From Pseudomonadota bacterium (GTDB lineage: Bacteria; Pseudomonadota; Gammaproteobacteria; Ga0077536), in contig JADJYF010000022.1 of assembly GCA_016719885.1 (NCBI GenBank), positions 1 to 64,000 of the forward strand: a stretch of DNA of 64,000 nt, written 5' to 3'. Of this stretch, positions 35,292 through 44,248 are shown one piece after another. The notes below the pieces were generated by a model, which saw only the letters and a list, made by a program, of their open reading frames with translations, was not told where the DNA came from and did not search any database. The first letter of the stretch is position 1. Each line of letters starts with the position of its first letter. The position numbers and the translations under genes are program-made.

Positions 35292-38197
35292 AGTTTCTGC
35301 CGCGCGTTGTCGGCGTCGTAGAACGGCAGTGGCACCACTTCGGCGCTGACGCGGGCGCCGCCGCCGGCCAGCTTGATGTCGAAGCGCGCACCGACCTCGG
35401 CCATGTCCGGCGCCACGTAGGCGAGACCGATGATGTGCCCGACCGCTTCGGAATACGCCACCGAGGTCACGCGCCCGACGATGTCGTTGCCGCGCAGGGT
35501 CAGGCTGCATTCCTCCGGCACGGGCGTACCCGGCGGCAGGCGGAAGCCGACCAGGCGCCGCGTGAGGCCGCGGCGCGCCATGGCCTCGATGGCGCGCTGG
35601 CCGACGAAGAACGGCTTGTCGCCGGCGACCGCCCAGTTCATGTCCACTTCTTCGGGATAGCTGAGTCCGTCGCTGTCCTGGCCGACGATGATGTGGCCTT
35701 TCTCGAGGCGTAACAGCCGCTGCGCTTCGATGCCTACCGGTGTCACGCCGAGTTCGGCGCCGCGCGCCATCAACAGCCGCCACAGCGCATCGCCGTGATG
35801 GGCGGGCACGTGCACTTCCCAACCGAGTTCGCCGACGAAGCCGACGCGCATGAGGCGCGCGGCCAGGCCGCCGACAAGGCCTTCGCGGCATTCGGAAAAG
35901 CCGAAGGCGGTGGCCGACAGATCCACGCCGTTGACCAGCGGCGCGAGCAGTTCGCGCGCCGCCGGGCCGGCGACGTTGATGGCGGCCCACGCGCTGGTGA
36001 CGTGGATGAGATCTACCTCGAGTTGCCACTGCGCCTGCCAGCGCAGCATCTGGCGATAGACCGCGTCGACGCCGGTGGTGGTGGCGGTGACGTAGAAGAA
36101 ATCCTCGGCGAAGCGTGCCGCGATGCCGTCGTCGCTGATGATGCCCGCCTCATCGGTCATCAACACGTAACGCAGGCGTCCGAGCGGCTGCTTGGCGTAA
36201 CGGAAAGTGTAGATGCGTTCGAGAAACTGCGCCGCGTCGGGGCCGCGCACTTCGATTTTGCCGAGCGTCGAGACATCGATGAGGCCGACGCGCTGGTGCA
36301 CGGCCGCCGCTTCACGCGCCGCGGCCGCCGCCGTACTGCTGGCCTCGCCGTAGTAAGCGGGGCGGTGCCAACTGCCGGCCGGCATCATGCGTGCGCCGTG
36401 GGCGAGGTGCCAGTCGTGCATGGGCGTGCGCCGCAGCGGCTGGCGATCGCGCCCGGCGAGATGCGCGATGGGCTCGGGCAGGATGGGCGGGCGCTGCGTG
36501 GTGAGCCGCGCGCCGGTCAACACCGCGCCCTGCTCGGACAACGCGATGCGCAGCGTGTTGGCGGCCGAATAGCGGCCCTGCGAGGGGCCCATCACCGCGG
36601 TCGAATAACGCTTGACGAGATTGATGTCGGTATAGCCGGCAATGACCGCGTCTTCGATGTCCTTGACCTGCAGGTCTTCATCGACGTCGACGAAGTCGCG
36701 GCCACGCTCGTCGTGCACGATGGGCCAGGCGTGGCCATCGGGCGTTTCGAAGGGCGCCGACGGTGGCGCCTCGTCTCGCGTGAGTCCCAGCGCGTGCGCC
36801 GCCAGCGCGCCCGCGTGACGTCCATCGGCCATGGCCGCGTCGAGCGAGGCGCGCCCGTTCACGGCGCCGGCCAACATGGCGTGGGCATTGTCGGCGGGTG
36901 CGCGTACCACGAACCAGGCGCCGTCGGCTTCGGCGGTCATGTCGCCACCGGCTTGCGACACCAGTTGCGCGGCGGGCATCCAGCCGGCGCTGACACACAG
37001 GAGATCGCAGGGCAGGGTGCGCGGCTGGCCGCTGCCGTCGGCGGCCCGCACCACCGCGCCCGCCAGTTCATGGCCGAGCTTGCGCGTCAGCGCTTCGGAG
37101 ACGACGTGGCCATGCAGGATCTCGACGCCCGCGGTATGCAAGGCGTCCTGCATCGCGTCGCCGTCACGCGCGTCGCGCATGTCGACCACCGCCGCCACTT
37201 CGATGCCGGCATCGAGCAGGTCGAGCGCCGCGCCGTAGCCGGCCGCGGTGGCGGTCAACACCACCGCGCGCGTGCCGGGCTTGACGCCGTACAGGTGCAT
37301 GAGGCGTTGCGCCGCGCTCGCCAGCATCACGCCGGGCGCGTCGTTGTTGCGGAACACCGCCGGCTGTTCGATGACGCCGGTGGCGGCGATCACCACGCCG
37401 GCGCGGATCTTGTAGTAGTGGTTGGCGTCCATCGCCGCCAGCCAGTTGTCGGCGAACCAGCCGCTGCAGGTGGCATTGCTCAGCACGCTGATGCGCGGCT
37501 CGGCGGCGACGGCCGTGCGCAATTCATGCAAGGCGGCGCGCGCGGCGCCGGCGTCCAGCGCGTGGCGGCCATGGTTCAAGGCGCCGCCGAGTTGCGCACC
37601 GTCGTCCACCACGATCACGCGCGCGCCATGCGCGGCCGCCGACAGCGCCGCGCTCATGCCGGCCGCGCCACCGCCGATCACGGCGACGTCGGCGAAGCGA
37701 TGGATGTGATCGACGGTCTCGTGCTCGGCGCTGCGCTCGACGCGCCCGAGGCCGGCCATGCGTCGGATCACGGGCTCCCAGAATCGCCAGGCGCGGCCCG
37801 GCTTGTAGAACGCGTGGTAGTAGAAGCCGACCGGCAGGAAGCGGCTCACGGCTTCGACCGCGCGGCCCCAGTCAAAGGCGAGATTGCCGGCCACGTTCTG
37901 CGCGCTGACGTTAAGCCCCGCTTCGATCAGGCGCGCGTCGGCGCGCACGTTGGGCTCCGGCCCGACCTGCACCAGGCAGTTGGCATCGTTGCCGGCCAGG
38001 GCATGGATGCCGCGTGGACGGTGGTACTTGAACGAGCGCGACAGCGTGCGCACGCCGTTGGCGGCCAGCGCGCTGGCGATGGTGTCGCCGGCATAGCCGT
38101 TGTAACACTCGCCGTCGAAACGAAAGCGGATGAGCCGTTCACGATCGATGAGTGAACCGTAGGGCGCCGCCAGGCGCATGTGCGTGCGCTTGCTCAT
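35288..38197 (-). CDS. mgdC: N-methylglutamate dehydrogenase subunit C (sarcosine oxidase alpha-like)
   Basis: The 969-residue alpha subunit has an N-terminal 2Fe-2S-ferredoxin-like fold without clear cluster ligands (IRFRFDGECYNGYAGDTIASALAANG). Then come RSFKYHRPRG and a nucleotide-binding domain with VAVIGGGAAGMSAALSAAAHGARV near 170-192, and a second dinucleotide site, GTRAVVLTATAAGYGAALDLLDAG. From about residue 590 there is a GcvT-like aminomethyltransferase domain (MPAGSWHRPAYYGEA, GLIDVSTLGKIEVRGPDAAQFLERIYT), the folate-dependent C1 acceptor site. The architecture and length equal SoxA. It overlaps mgdB upstream and mgdD downstream by four bases each. In this operon it should channel the methyl-derived formaldehyde equivalent to tetrahydrofolate. 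Confidence 0.9.
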   Translation of the reverse strand: MSKRTHMRLAAPYGSLIDRERLIRFRFDGECYNGYAGDTIASALAANGVRTLSRSFKYHRPRGIHALAGNDANCLVQVGPEPNVRADARLIEAGLNVSAQNVAGNLAFDWGRAVEAVSRFLPVGFYYHAFYKPGRAWRFWEPVIRRMAGLGRVERSAEHETVDHIHRFADVAVIGGGAAGMSAALSAAAHGARVIVVDDGAQLGGALNHGRHALDAGAARAALHELRTAVAAEPRISVLSNATCSGWFADNWLAAMDANHYYKIRAGVVIAATGVIEQPAVFRNNDAPGVMLASAAQRLMHLYGVKPGTRAVVLTATAAGYGAALDLLDAGIEVAAVVDMRDARDGDAMQDALHTAGVEILHGHVVSEALTRKLGHELAGAVVRAADGSGQPRTLPCDLLCVSAGWMPAAQLVSQAGGDMTAEADGAWFVVRAPADNAHAMLAGAVNGRASLDAAMADGRHAGALAAHALGLTRDEAPPSAPFETPDGHAWPIVHDERGRDFVDVDEDLQVKDIEDAVIAGYTDINLVKRYSTAVMGPSQGRYSAANTLRIALSEQGAVLTGARLTTQRPPILPEPIAHLAGRDRQPLRRTPMHDWHLAHGARMMPAGSWHRPAYYGEASSTAAAAAREAAAVHQRVGLIDVSTLGKIEVRGPDAAQFLERIYTFRYAKQPLGRLRYVLMTDEAGIISDDGIAARFAEDFFYVTATTTGVDAVYRQMLRWQAQWQLEVDLIHVTSAWAAINVAGPAARELLAPLVNGVDLSATAFGFSECREGLVGGLAARLMRVGFVGELGWEVHVPAHHGDALWRLLMARGAELGVTPVGIEAQRLLRLEKGHIIVGQDSDGLSYPEEVDMNWAVAGDKPFFVGQRAIEAMARRGLTRRLVGFRLPPGTPVPEECSLTLRGNDIVGRVTSVAYSEAVGHIIGLAYVAPDMAEVGARFDIKLAGGGARVSAEVVPLPFYDADNARQKL

Positions 38198-38478
38198 GCG
38201 TCCTTGCCCGTGTCGCGCGCGCCGAACAGCCGCGACGCCGGGTAGGTGGTGAGGATGGTGTCGGTGGCGGTGTCGCGCTCGGCGATGAACCAGTAGGCGC
38301 TGGCGCTATGGAACCACCATTCGCGCACCACGCCGCGCGTGTTGTTCTCGATGAACAGGTATTCCGCCCAGCGCCGGTCGTCGACGCTCGCCGGCTCGGG
38401 CATGGCGCTGACGGTGCCGCCGTAGACGAACTCGGAAATATTGCGCGGACCGTTCAAGGGACAATTCAGGATCTTCAT
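38194..38478 (-). CDS. mgdB: N-methylglutamate dehydrogenase subunit B (sarcosine oxidase delta-like)
   Basis: The 94-residue delta subunit shows the conserved frame of SoxD: MKILNCPLNGPRNISEFVYGG, then WAEYLFIENNTRGVVREWWFHSASAYWFIAERDT. In sarcosine oxidases SoxD binds zinc through CPxCG at the start and a later H-x3-C. Here only the first Cys (residue 6) remains: the second is Asn, and the late Cys is replaced in HSASAYWF. The zinc site is therefore probably lost. Gene order (after mgdA, four-base overlap with mgdC) supports the call. A similar loss may be general in the Mgd branch; this needs alignment. Confidence 0.88.
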   Translation of the reverse strand: MKILNCPLNGPRNISEFVYGGTVSAMPEPASVDDRRWAEYLFIENNTRGVVREWWFHSASAYWFIAERDTATDTILTTYPASRLFGARDTGKDA

Positions 38479-38481
38479 CTG

Positions 38482-39717
38482 TCAGTGTCCGACCGAGGCC
38501 GCGCCTTTCTCGCCGACCTGCGCATAGTCGTAGAAGCGCTCCAGCGAGAAGGGCGCGCACAGGTGATGGGGTTTGCCGGTGGCGATGGTCTCGGCCATGC
38601 AGGTGCCGGACACCGGCGTGGCCTTGAAGCCCCAGGTGCCCCAGCCGGCGTCGATGTAATAGTTCTCGAGCGGCGTCAGGCCCATCACCGGGCTGAAGTC
38701 CGGCGTCATGTCGGCCATGCCCGCCCATTGGCGCAGCACGCGCAAGGAACCGATGAAGGGAAACAGTTCCAGCATGTGCATCATGAGGTCTTCCTTGAAT
38801 TCGAGCGTCGAACGCGTCGAATACAGGGGATAGGGATCGGTGGAGCCGCCCATTACCAGTTCGCCGCGCGCCGACTGCGAGACGTAGATGTGCAGAGAGC
38901 CGGACACGATGATCGGATCGAGAAACGGCTTGACCGCTTCCGACACGCAGGCCTGCAGCGGAATGGTGCGTATGGGCAGGCGGAACCCGGCCATGCGCGC
39001 GAGCTCCGAACTCATGCCGGCCACCGCCTGCATGGCCTTGCCGCAGGCGATGCTGCCGCGATTGGTGTCGATGCCGACCACGCGGTTGTGCTCGACGCGA
39101 ATGCCGGTCACTTCAGTGTGGGTGTGGATCTCCACTCCGAGCTCGGCGGCGCGCTGCGCATAGCCCCAGGCCACCGCGTCGTGGCGCGCGATGGAACCCG
39201 GCGGATGGTAGAGCGCGCCGAGAATGGGATAGCGCACGTCGTCGGCGAGATTCAGTTCCGGGCACAGGCGCGCGATGTCATCGGGATAGACCAGGCTCGA
39301 ATCGACGCCCAGGTGCTGATTGACCTCGGCGCGCCAGCGCGCGGTGCGCATGGCGGCGTCGGTGTGGGCCAGCGTCAGGTGGCCGCGCTCGCCGTACATG
39401 ATGTTGAAATCGAGTTCGTGGCTGAGATTGCCGAACAGGCGCACCGATTCATCGTAGAAGCGCACGCCCTCGGGCGTCAGGTAATTGGAGCGCACGATGG
39501 TGGTGTTGCGCGCGGTATTGCCCGACGCGAGGTAGCCCTTCTCCAGCACCGCGACCTTGGTGATGCCAAACGTGCGCGCCAGGTAGTAGGCGCAGGCGAG
39601 CCCGTGGCCGCCGCCGCCGATGATGACGACGTCGTAGGACGGTTTCAGCGCGGGCGTCGCCGGCAATTGCCGCGCTGGCCGCCCGCCGGAGAGACCGCGT
39701 TTAATCAGGTCAAGCAT
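38482..39717 (-). CDS. mgdA: N-methylglutamate dehydrogenase subunit A (sarcosine oxidase beta-like)
   Basis: This 411-residue FAD-dependent amine-oxidising subunit has the dinucleotide motif VVIIGGGGHGLACAYYLAR near 30-48. EKGYLASGNTARNTTIVRSNY near 58-78 corresponds to the covalent-flavin and active-site strand of SoxB proteins. YIDAGWGTWGFKATPVSGTCMAE near 365 closes the flavin site. It catalyses the oxidation of the secondary amine, while MgdC takes the C1 unit. It is separated by three bases from mgdB. Upstream, a 99-base gap with one REP palindrome (39747-39769) separates it from gmaS, the longest break in the operon. SoxB-type sarcosine oxidation is the alternative without the context. 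Confidence 0.9.
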   Translation of the reverse strand: MLDLIKRGLSGGRPARQLPATPALKPSYDVVIIGGGGHGLACAYYLARTFGITKVAVLEKGYLASGNTARNTTIVRSNYLTPEGVRFYDESVRLFGNLSHELDFNIMYGERGHLTLAHTDAAMRTARWRAEVNQHLGVDSSLVYPDDIARLCPELNLADDVRYPILGALYHPPGSIARHDAVAWGYAQRAAELGVEIHTHTEVTGIRVEHNRVVGIDTNRGSIACGKAMQAVAGMSSELARMAGFRLPIRTIPLQACVSEAVKPFLDPIIVSGSLHIYVSQSARGELVMGGSTDPYPLYSTRSTLEFKEDLMMHMLELFPFIGSLRVLRQWAGMADMTPDFSPVMGLTPLENYYIDAGWGTWGFKATPVSGTCMAETIATGKPHHLCAPFSLERFYDYAQVGEKGAASVGH

Positions 39718-39746
39718 GCAATGTGGTGGTGTGGCGCCATCGCCCC

Positions 39747-39769
39747 TGTAGGTGCGAATTCATTCGCAC
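39747..39769 (+). repeat. Single family-A REP-like palindrome inside the methylamine operon
   Basis: TGTAG head, arms GTGCGAAT and ATTCGCAC around TC, lying between gmaS and mgdA in the 99-base gap. Within a co-transcribed operon such hairpins can slow 3'-5' decay of the upstream message, so gmaS-mgs mRNA could outlast mgd mRNA. That is inference. Confidence 0.88.
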
Positions 39770-39816
39770 GTTCAATCCAGACCAGTACCGGCATACGAAT
39801 TTAAACGACCGGCAGA

Positions 39817-41124
39817 TCAACAATCCAGCGTGTTCTTGCGCTCCCATTCGCTCAAGTGCGCCGTGTACTCGCGCCACTCGCCCATCTTGAGCTTGATGTA
39901 GGACGCCACGAACTCCTCACCCAGCACCGCGGCAATCTCCTTGTTCTTCTCGAACAGGCGCAAGGCATCGAGCAGCGTGGCAGGCAGGCGCTTGGCCGAC
40001 TTGATGGTGTGGCCCTCGGTGTACATGTTGATGTGCAGCGGCGCGCCCGGGTCGCGCTTGTGCGCGATGCCGTCGAGGCCGGCGGCGAGGATGCCGGCCT
40101 GCGCGAGGTAGGGATTGGTGGCGCCGTCCAGCAGGCGCAGTTCGAAACGCCCGGCGTCCGGCACACGAATCATGTGGGTGCGGTTGTTGCCGGCATAGGT
40201 CACCGCGTTCGGCGACCAGGTCGCGCCGGAGCTCGTGACCGGCGCATTGATGCGCTTGTAGCTGTTGACCGTCGGGTTGAACAGCGCGCACAGGGAAGTG
40301 GCGTGCTGCATGATGCCGCCGAGGAAGTGATAGGCGAGCTGCGACAGGCCGAGCGCGTCGCGCGCGTCGAGGAACAGGTTCTTCTTGCCGGCGGTGTCCC
40401 ACACCGAGACATGGGAATGGCAGCCGTTGCCGGTCAGGTGCGGGAACGGCTTGGGCATGAAGGTCGCGCGGTAGCCATGGTTCTCGGCGATGGTCTTGAC
40501 CATGTACTTGAAGAACACGTGACGATCGGCGGTGACCAGCGCGTCGTCGTAATCCCAGTTCATTTCGAACTGGCCGTTGGCGTCTTCATGGTCGTTCTGG
40601 TACGGGCCCCAGCCGAGTTCCAGCATGGCGTCGCAGATCTCGCGGATCACCGGGTAGCGTCGCATCAAGGCCTGCTGGTCATAGCAGGGCTTGCCCTGGT
40701 CGTCGGCCGGATCGGACAGGCTGCGGCCGTCCGGCGAGGTCAGGAAATATTCGCACTCGACGCCGCTCTTCATGCGGTAGCCGAGCTTGGCGGCCTTGGC
40801 GACCTGGCGTTTCAACACCACGCGCGGCGAGGCTTCGACTTCCGCGCCGTTCATCCACAGGTCGGCCGCCAGCCAGCCGATCTCCTTGTTCCATGGCAAT
40901 TGAATGAGGCTGTCGGGATCGGGGCGGCCGAACATGTCGGGGTGGGCAGGCGTCATGTCCAGCCACACCGCGAAGCCGGCAAAGCCGGCGCCGTCGCGCT
41001 GCATCTGCTTGATGGCGCTGGCCGGCACCAGCTTGGCGCGCAGCGTGCCGAACAGGTCGACGAAGCTGATGAGGAAATACTTGATGCCGCGCGCCTTCGC
41101 GACTGCTGCCAGATCGGTTGCCAT
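39817..41124 (-). CDS. gmaS: Gamma-glutamylmethylamide synthetase (glutamine synthetase-like, GlnT/GmaS family)
   Basis: This 435-residue protein of the glutamine synthetase fold would ligate glutamate and methylamine with ATP hydrolysis. Visible are the N-terminal beta-grasp (KYFLISFVDLFGTLRAKLVP), the metal-binding SGVECEYFL near 120, the NGCHSHVSVWD signature near 233, and GNNRTHMIRVPDAGRFELRLLDGATNPYLA near 315. It lacks the adenylylation Tyr region of GSI-beta. On sequence alone it might be a type III/GlnT glutamine synthetase. Its place between mgsC and mgdA decides for GmaS, the first step of the N-methylglutamate pathway. A strong AAGGAGG precedes the ATG. A small hairpin (41142-41157) lies in the mgsC-gmaS gap. 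Confidence 0.88.
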   Translation of the reverse strand: MATDLAAVAKARGIKYFLISFVDLFGTLRAKLVPASAIKQMQRDGAGFAGFAVWLDMTPAHPDMFGRPDPDSLIQLPWNKEIGWLAADLWMNGAEVEASPRVVLKRQVAKAAKLGYRMKSGVECEYFLTSPDGRSLSDPADDQGKPCYDQQALMRRYPVIREICDAMLELGWGPYQNDHEDANGQFEMNWDYDDALVTADRHVFFKYMVKTIAENHGYRATFMPKPFPHLTGNGCHSHVSVWDTAGKKNLFLDARDALGLSQLAYHFLGGIMQHATSLCALFNPTVNSYKRINAPVTSSGATWSPNAVTYAGNNRTHMIRVPDAGRFELRLLDGATNPYLAQAGILAAGLDGIAHKRDPGAPLHINMYTEGHTIKSAKRLPATLLDALRLFEKNKEIAAVLGEEFVASYIKLKMGEWREYTAHLSEWERKNTLDC

Positions 41125-41202
41125 GCTATGCCTCCTTAGAGGGCTGAATCATCAGCCTGCCCAATGCCGTGCTGCCTCGACGCGCGCGCGCGCCGCCGCG
41201 CT

Positions 41203-42564
41203 TCAGAACTTGCCGTGCCCGGGTATCCAGTCAGTGCCCGCCAGCGGCACCTTGGCCATGGCCGCCGCTTCTATGGTCAGCGCCACCAGGTCTTCGGGCT
41301 CGAGGTTGTGCACATGGCTCTTGCCGTTGGCGCGCGCCAGGGTCTGGGTCTCGAGCGTCAGCACGCGCAGGTAATTGGCCAGGCGTCGTCCGCCGAGCTC
41401 GGGGTCGAAGCGCGCCGCGAGCTCGTCGTTCTGGGTCGAGATGCCGGTCGGGTCGCGGCCTTCGTGCCAGTCGTCGTAATAGCCGGCCGAACTGCCGAGC
41501 GCGTTGTACTCGTCTTCGAGATCGGGGCTGTTGTCGCCGAGAGCTATCAATGCCGCTACGCCTATCGACACCGCGTCGGCGCCCATCGCCAGCGCCTTGG
41601 CGACGTCGGCGCCGCTGCGTATACCGCCCGACACGATGAGCTGCACCTTGCGATGCATGTCGAGCTCCTTGAGCGCTTCCACCGCCTGGCGCAGGGCCGG
41701 CAGCGTCGGTATGCCGACGTGTTCGATGAACACATCTTGCGTCGCGGCGGTCCCGCCCTGCATGCCGTCCAGCACGATGACGTCGGCGCCGGCCTTCACC
41801 GCCAGCGCGGTGTCGTAATAGGTGCGCGCGGCGCCAATCTTGATGTAGATGGGTTTCTCCCACTCGGTGATTTCACGCAGCTCCTGGATCTTGATCTTCA
41901 GATCGTCCGGGCCCGTCCAGTCGGGATGCCGACAGGCGCTGCGCTGATCGATGCCGGCCGGCAGGTTGCGCATGCCGGCCACGCGCTCGGAGATCTTCTG
42001 GCCGAGCAGCATGCCGCCGCCGCCGGGCTTGGCGCCCTGGCCCACCACCACTTCGATGGCATCGGCGCGACGCAGGTCGTCGGGATTCATGCCGTAACGC
42101 GAGGGCAGCAATTGGTACACCAGCAGGCGCGAGTGCTCGCGTTCTTCCGGCGTCATGCCGCCGTCACCGGTGGTGGTGCTGGTGCCGGCGATGGTCGCGC
42201 CGCGGCCCAGCGCTTCCTTGGCCGGCGCCGACAGCGCACCGAAGCTCATGCCGGCGATGGTGATCGGGATCTTGAGCTCGATGGGCTTCTTCGCGTAACG
42301 CGTGCCGAGCGTGACGCTGGTGTCGCAACGTTCGCGATAACCTTCCAGCGGGTAGCGCGACATGCTGGCGCCGAGGAACAACAGGTCGTCGAAGGTCGGC
42401 ATCACGCGCTTGGCGCCGAAGCCACGGATGTCGTAGATGCCGGTGCGCGCGGCGCGCTGGATCTCGGCGATCACCTGGCGCGGGAAGGTCGCCGATTCGC
42501 GCAGCCGCGAATGCAGTTCCGCGGTGTTGACGGAGTCGCGTTTGCGACGGCGCTTAGTAGGCAT
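41203..42564 (-). CDS. mgsC: N-methylglutamate synthase subunit C (FMN-binding glutamate synthase domain)
   Basis: The 453-residue TIM-barrel protein corresponds to the FMN/3Fe-4S synthase domain of glutamate synthase. AGMSFGALSAPAKEALGRGATIAGTSTTTGDGG near 103-135 is the flavin-site region, VGQGAKPGGGGMLLGQKIS near 173-191 follows, then YIKIGAARTYYDTALAVKAGADVIVLDGMQGGTAAT near 240-275, and LIVSGGIRSGADVAKALAMGADAVSIG near 310. In the pathway it joins the methylamine released from gamma-glutamylmethylamide to 2-oxoglutarate, giving N-methylglutamate. It overlaps mgsB by 11 bases. Cysteines for an Fe-S cluster, such as those of GltB, are sparse here. Confidence 0.9.
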   Translation of the reverse strand: MPTKRRRKRDSVNTAELHSRLRESATFPRQVIAEIQRAARTGIYDIRGFGAKRVMPTFDDLLFLGASMSRYPLEGYRERCDTSVTLGTRYAKKPIELKIPITIAGMSFGALSAPAKEALGRGATIAGTSTTTGDGGMTPEEREHSRLLVYQLLPSRYGMNPDDLRRADAIEVVVGQGAKPGGGGMLLGQKISERVAGMRNLPAGIDQRSACRHPDWTGPDDLKIKIQELREITEWEKPIYIKIGAARTYYDTALAVKAGADVIVLDGMQGGTAATQDVFIEHVGIPTLPALRQAVEALKELDMHRKVQLIVSGGIRSGADVAKALAMGADAVSIGVAALIALGDNSPDLEDEYNALGSSAGYYDDWHEGRDPTGISTQNDELAARFDPELGGRRLANYLRVLTLETQTLARANGKSHVHNLEPEDLVALTIEAAAMAKVPLAGTDWIPGHGKF

Positions 42565-43243
42565 CGGCGTTGTCCACGTTGAAGTTGTAGAGTTTGCGCG
42601 CCGAGCCGAAGCGGCGGAATTCGGCGGCGTCGGCGCCGCTCACGCCGGCCTCGCGCAAGAGGCTGTCGAGTTCGTACTTGTGCTTGTCCTTCATGACTTT
42701 CTCGACGCAGTCGGCGCCGAGGCCGGCGACGTTGCCGCGCACGTAGAGGCGCGCCTCGTAGAGCGAATCGCCGAGCGCGTCGCCGGCATCGCCGCACACC
42801 ACCAGGCGCCCGCTCTGGGCCATGAAGGCGCTCATGTGACCGACGTCGCCGCGCACCACGATGTCGACACCCTTCATGGAAATGCCGCAGCGTGAGCTGG
42901 CGCTGCGCTCGATGATCAGGAGGCCGCCGTGGGCGGTGGCGCCGGCATACTGGGAAGCGTTGCCGGTGATGCGCACCACGCCCGACATCATGTTCTCGGC
43001 GACGCCCGGGCCGGCGTTGCCATGCACCGTCACGCGCGCGAACTTGTTCATGCCGGCGCAGTAGTAGCCGACGTGGCCCTCGATATCGACGGTCAAGGGC
43101 GCATCGAGGCCGACCGCCAGGTTGTGCAGGCCGTTGGCATTCTTGACCTGCCATGCGGCCTCGCTGTCGGTGCCATTGAAGGCATGCAGCGCGTGGTTGA
43201 GATCGCGCGTGCTGCCGTGCGCGAGGTCGAAGTGATGGACCAT
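42554..43243 (-). CDS. mgsB: N-methylglutamate synthase subunit B (GXGXG beta-helix domain)
   Basis: The 229-residue protein is the stand-alone GXGXG domain of glutamate synthase, a right-handed beta-helix that holds the other domains in register. Repeated G-x-x-G strand turns are plain: VDIEGHVGYYCAGMNKFARVTVHGNAGPGVAENMMSGVVRITGNASQYAGATAHGGLLIIERSA, then MKGVDIVVRGDVGHMSAFMAQSGRLVVCGDAGDALGDSLYEARLYVRGNVAGLGADC. Homologous domains occur in formylmethanofuran dehydrogenase subunit C. It lies one base after mgsA and overlaps mgsC, which fits one three-subunit enzyme. Confidence 0.9.
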   Translation of the reverse strand: MVHHFDLAHGSTRDLNHALHAFNGTDSEAAWQVKNANGLHNLAVGLDAPLTVDIEGHVGYYCAGMNKFARVTVHGNAGPGVAENMMSGVVRITGNASQYAGATAHGGLLIIERSASSRCGISMKGVDIVVRGDVGHMSAFMAQSGRLVVCGDAGDALGDSLYEARLYVRGNVAGLGADCVEKVMKDKHKYELDSLLREAGVSGADAAEFRRFGSARKLYNFNVDNADAY

Positions 43244-43244
43244 G

Positions 43245-44141
43245 TCAGTGGCTCCAACTGTAGATGCGACCGGGCGCGGGTTCCCAGCAATCCGCCTGGT
43301 CGGCGCCCGGCAGCACCGCCAGCGCGCGGTATTCGGACGCCATCGCCACCCATTGCTCGGTCTCGGCGATCACCGCCGGCTTGCAGGCGATGGGGTCGCG
43401 CAGCACCGCGAAGCCGTCGCGCGTGCCGATGGCGAAGGTGTAGAAGCCGTCGAGTTCGACGATGGCGCGATCGAGCGCCGCTTCCAGGCTGTCGCCTTCC
43501 ATGAGGCGCCAGGTCAGAAAGCCGGCCGCCACCTCGCTGTCGTTGTCGGTGGTGAAATGGATGCCGCGCTTGGCGAGCTGGGTGCGCAACCGATTGTGGT
43601 TGGACAGCGAGCCATTGTGCACCAGGCACAGATCCTCACCGGTCGAGAACGGATGGGAGTGTTCGGTGGTGACGGCGCTCTCGGTCGCCATGCGCGTATG
43701 GGCGAGGGCGTGGGTGCCGACGAACTGCGAGACGCCAAAGTTGTGCGCGACCTCGGCCGGCAGGCCCTTCTGCTTGTAGATCTCGATGGTGCTGCCGGAG
43801 CTGTTGACGCGTACCGCCGGGTAGTTGGCGCGGATCCAACTGGCCAGATCGCCGCTCGCGGCATGCGCGGTCAAGATGGCGTGGTTGCCCATCAGCCACA
43901 GGCCGGTGACGCCGGGGAAGGCGTTGCGCAGTGCGTGTTCGAAATCCTGCCAGGCGAACCACGGCGCGGTCGACAGCAGGGTCAGCTTGACCTGGCCGTC
44001 GCCTACCGGGTTGCGATAGACCGCGACGCCGGCGCTGTCGGGGCCGCGGTCGGTCATTTCCAGCAGCATCGGCGCCAGGTAATGGCCGAGCTGCGATTCG
44101 AATTCAGGGGTCTTGGCGAACAGCCCGACGATGCCACACAT
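43245..44141 (-). CDS. mgsA: N-methylglutamate synthase subunit A (class II glutamine amidotransferase domain)
   Basis: This 298-residue Ntn-hydrolase begins MCGIVGLF, so Cys2 becomes the N-terminal nucleophile once Met is removed. It also has TDRGPDSAGVAVY near 30-42, HTRMATESAVTTEHSHPF near 148-165, and CLVHNGSLSNHNRLR near 172. It is the stand-alone amidotransferase domain of the glutamate-synthase-like MgsABC enzyme and should release methylamine from gamma-glutamylmethylamide. It is the first structural gene of the operon. The 139-base gap to the upstream regulator gene holds an AT-rich palindrome and candidate promoter. Confidence 0.9.
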   Translation of the reverse strand: MCGIVGLFAKTPEFESQLGHYLAPMLLEMTDRGPDSAGVAVYRNPVGDGQVKLTLLSTAPWFAWQDFEHALRNAFPGVTGLWLMGNHAILTAHAASGDLASWIRANYPAVRVNSSGSTIEIYKQKGLPAEVAHNFGVSQFVGTHALAHTRMATESAVTTEHSHPFSTGEDLCLVHNGSLSNHNRLRTQLAKRGIHFTTDNDSEVAAGFLTWRLMEGDSLEAALDRAIVELDGFYTFAIGTRDGFAVLRDPIACKPAVIAETEQWVAMASEYRALAVLPGADQADCWEPAPGRIYSWSH

Positions 44142-44248
44142 GGTTCCTGTCCCGACCGGCCCAGCCAGTCCGTTTGAGTGAATACGCTACGCGACGCGCG
44201 GTCCGCGCCCGTGTCAGGGCCTCGGCCTGAAATTGCATGTCGGGAACA

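Noticed and set aside
35795..38155. A 786-codon plus-strand frame opposite mgdC
   Set aside because: Shadow of the alpha subunit gene; composition is mirror-like, with no homology or start signals.
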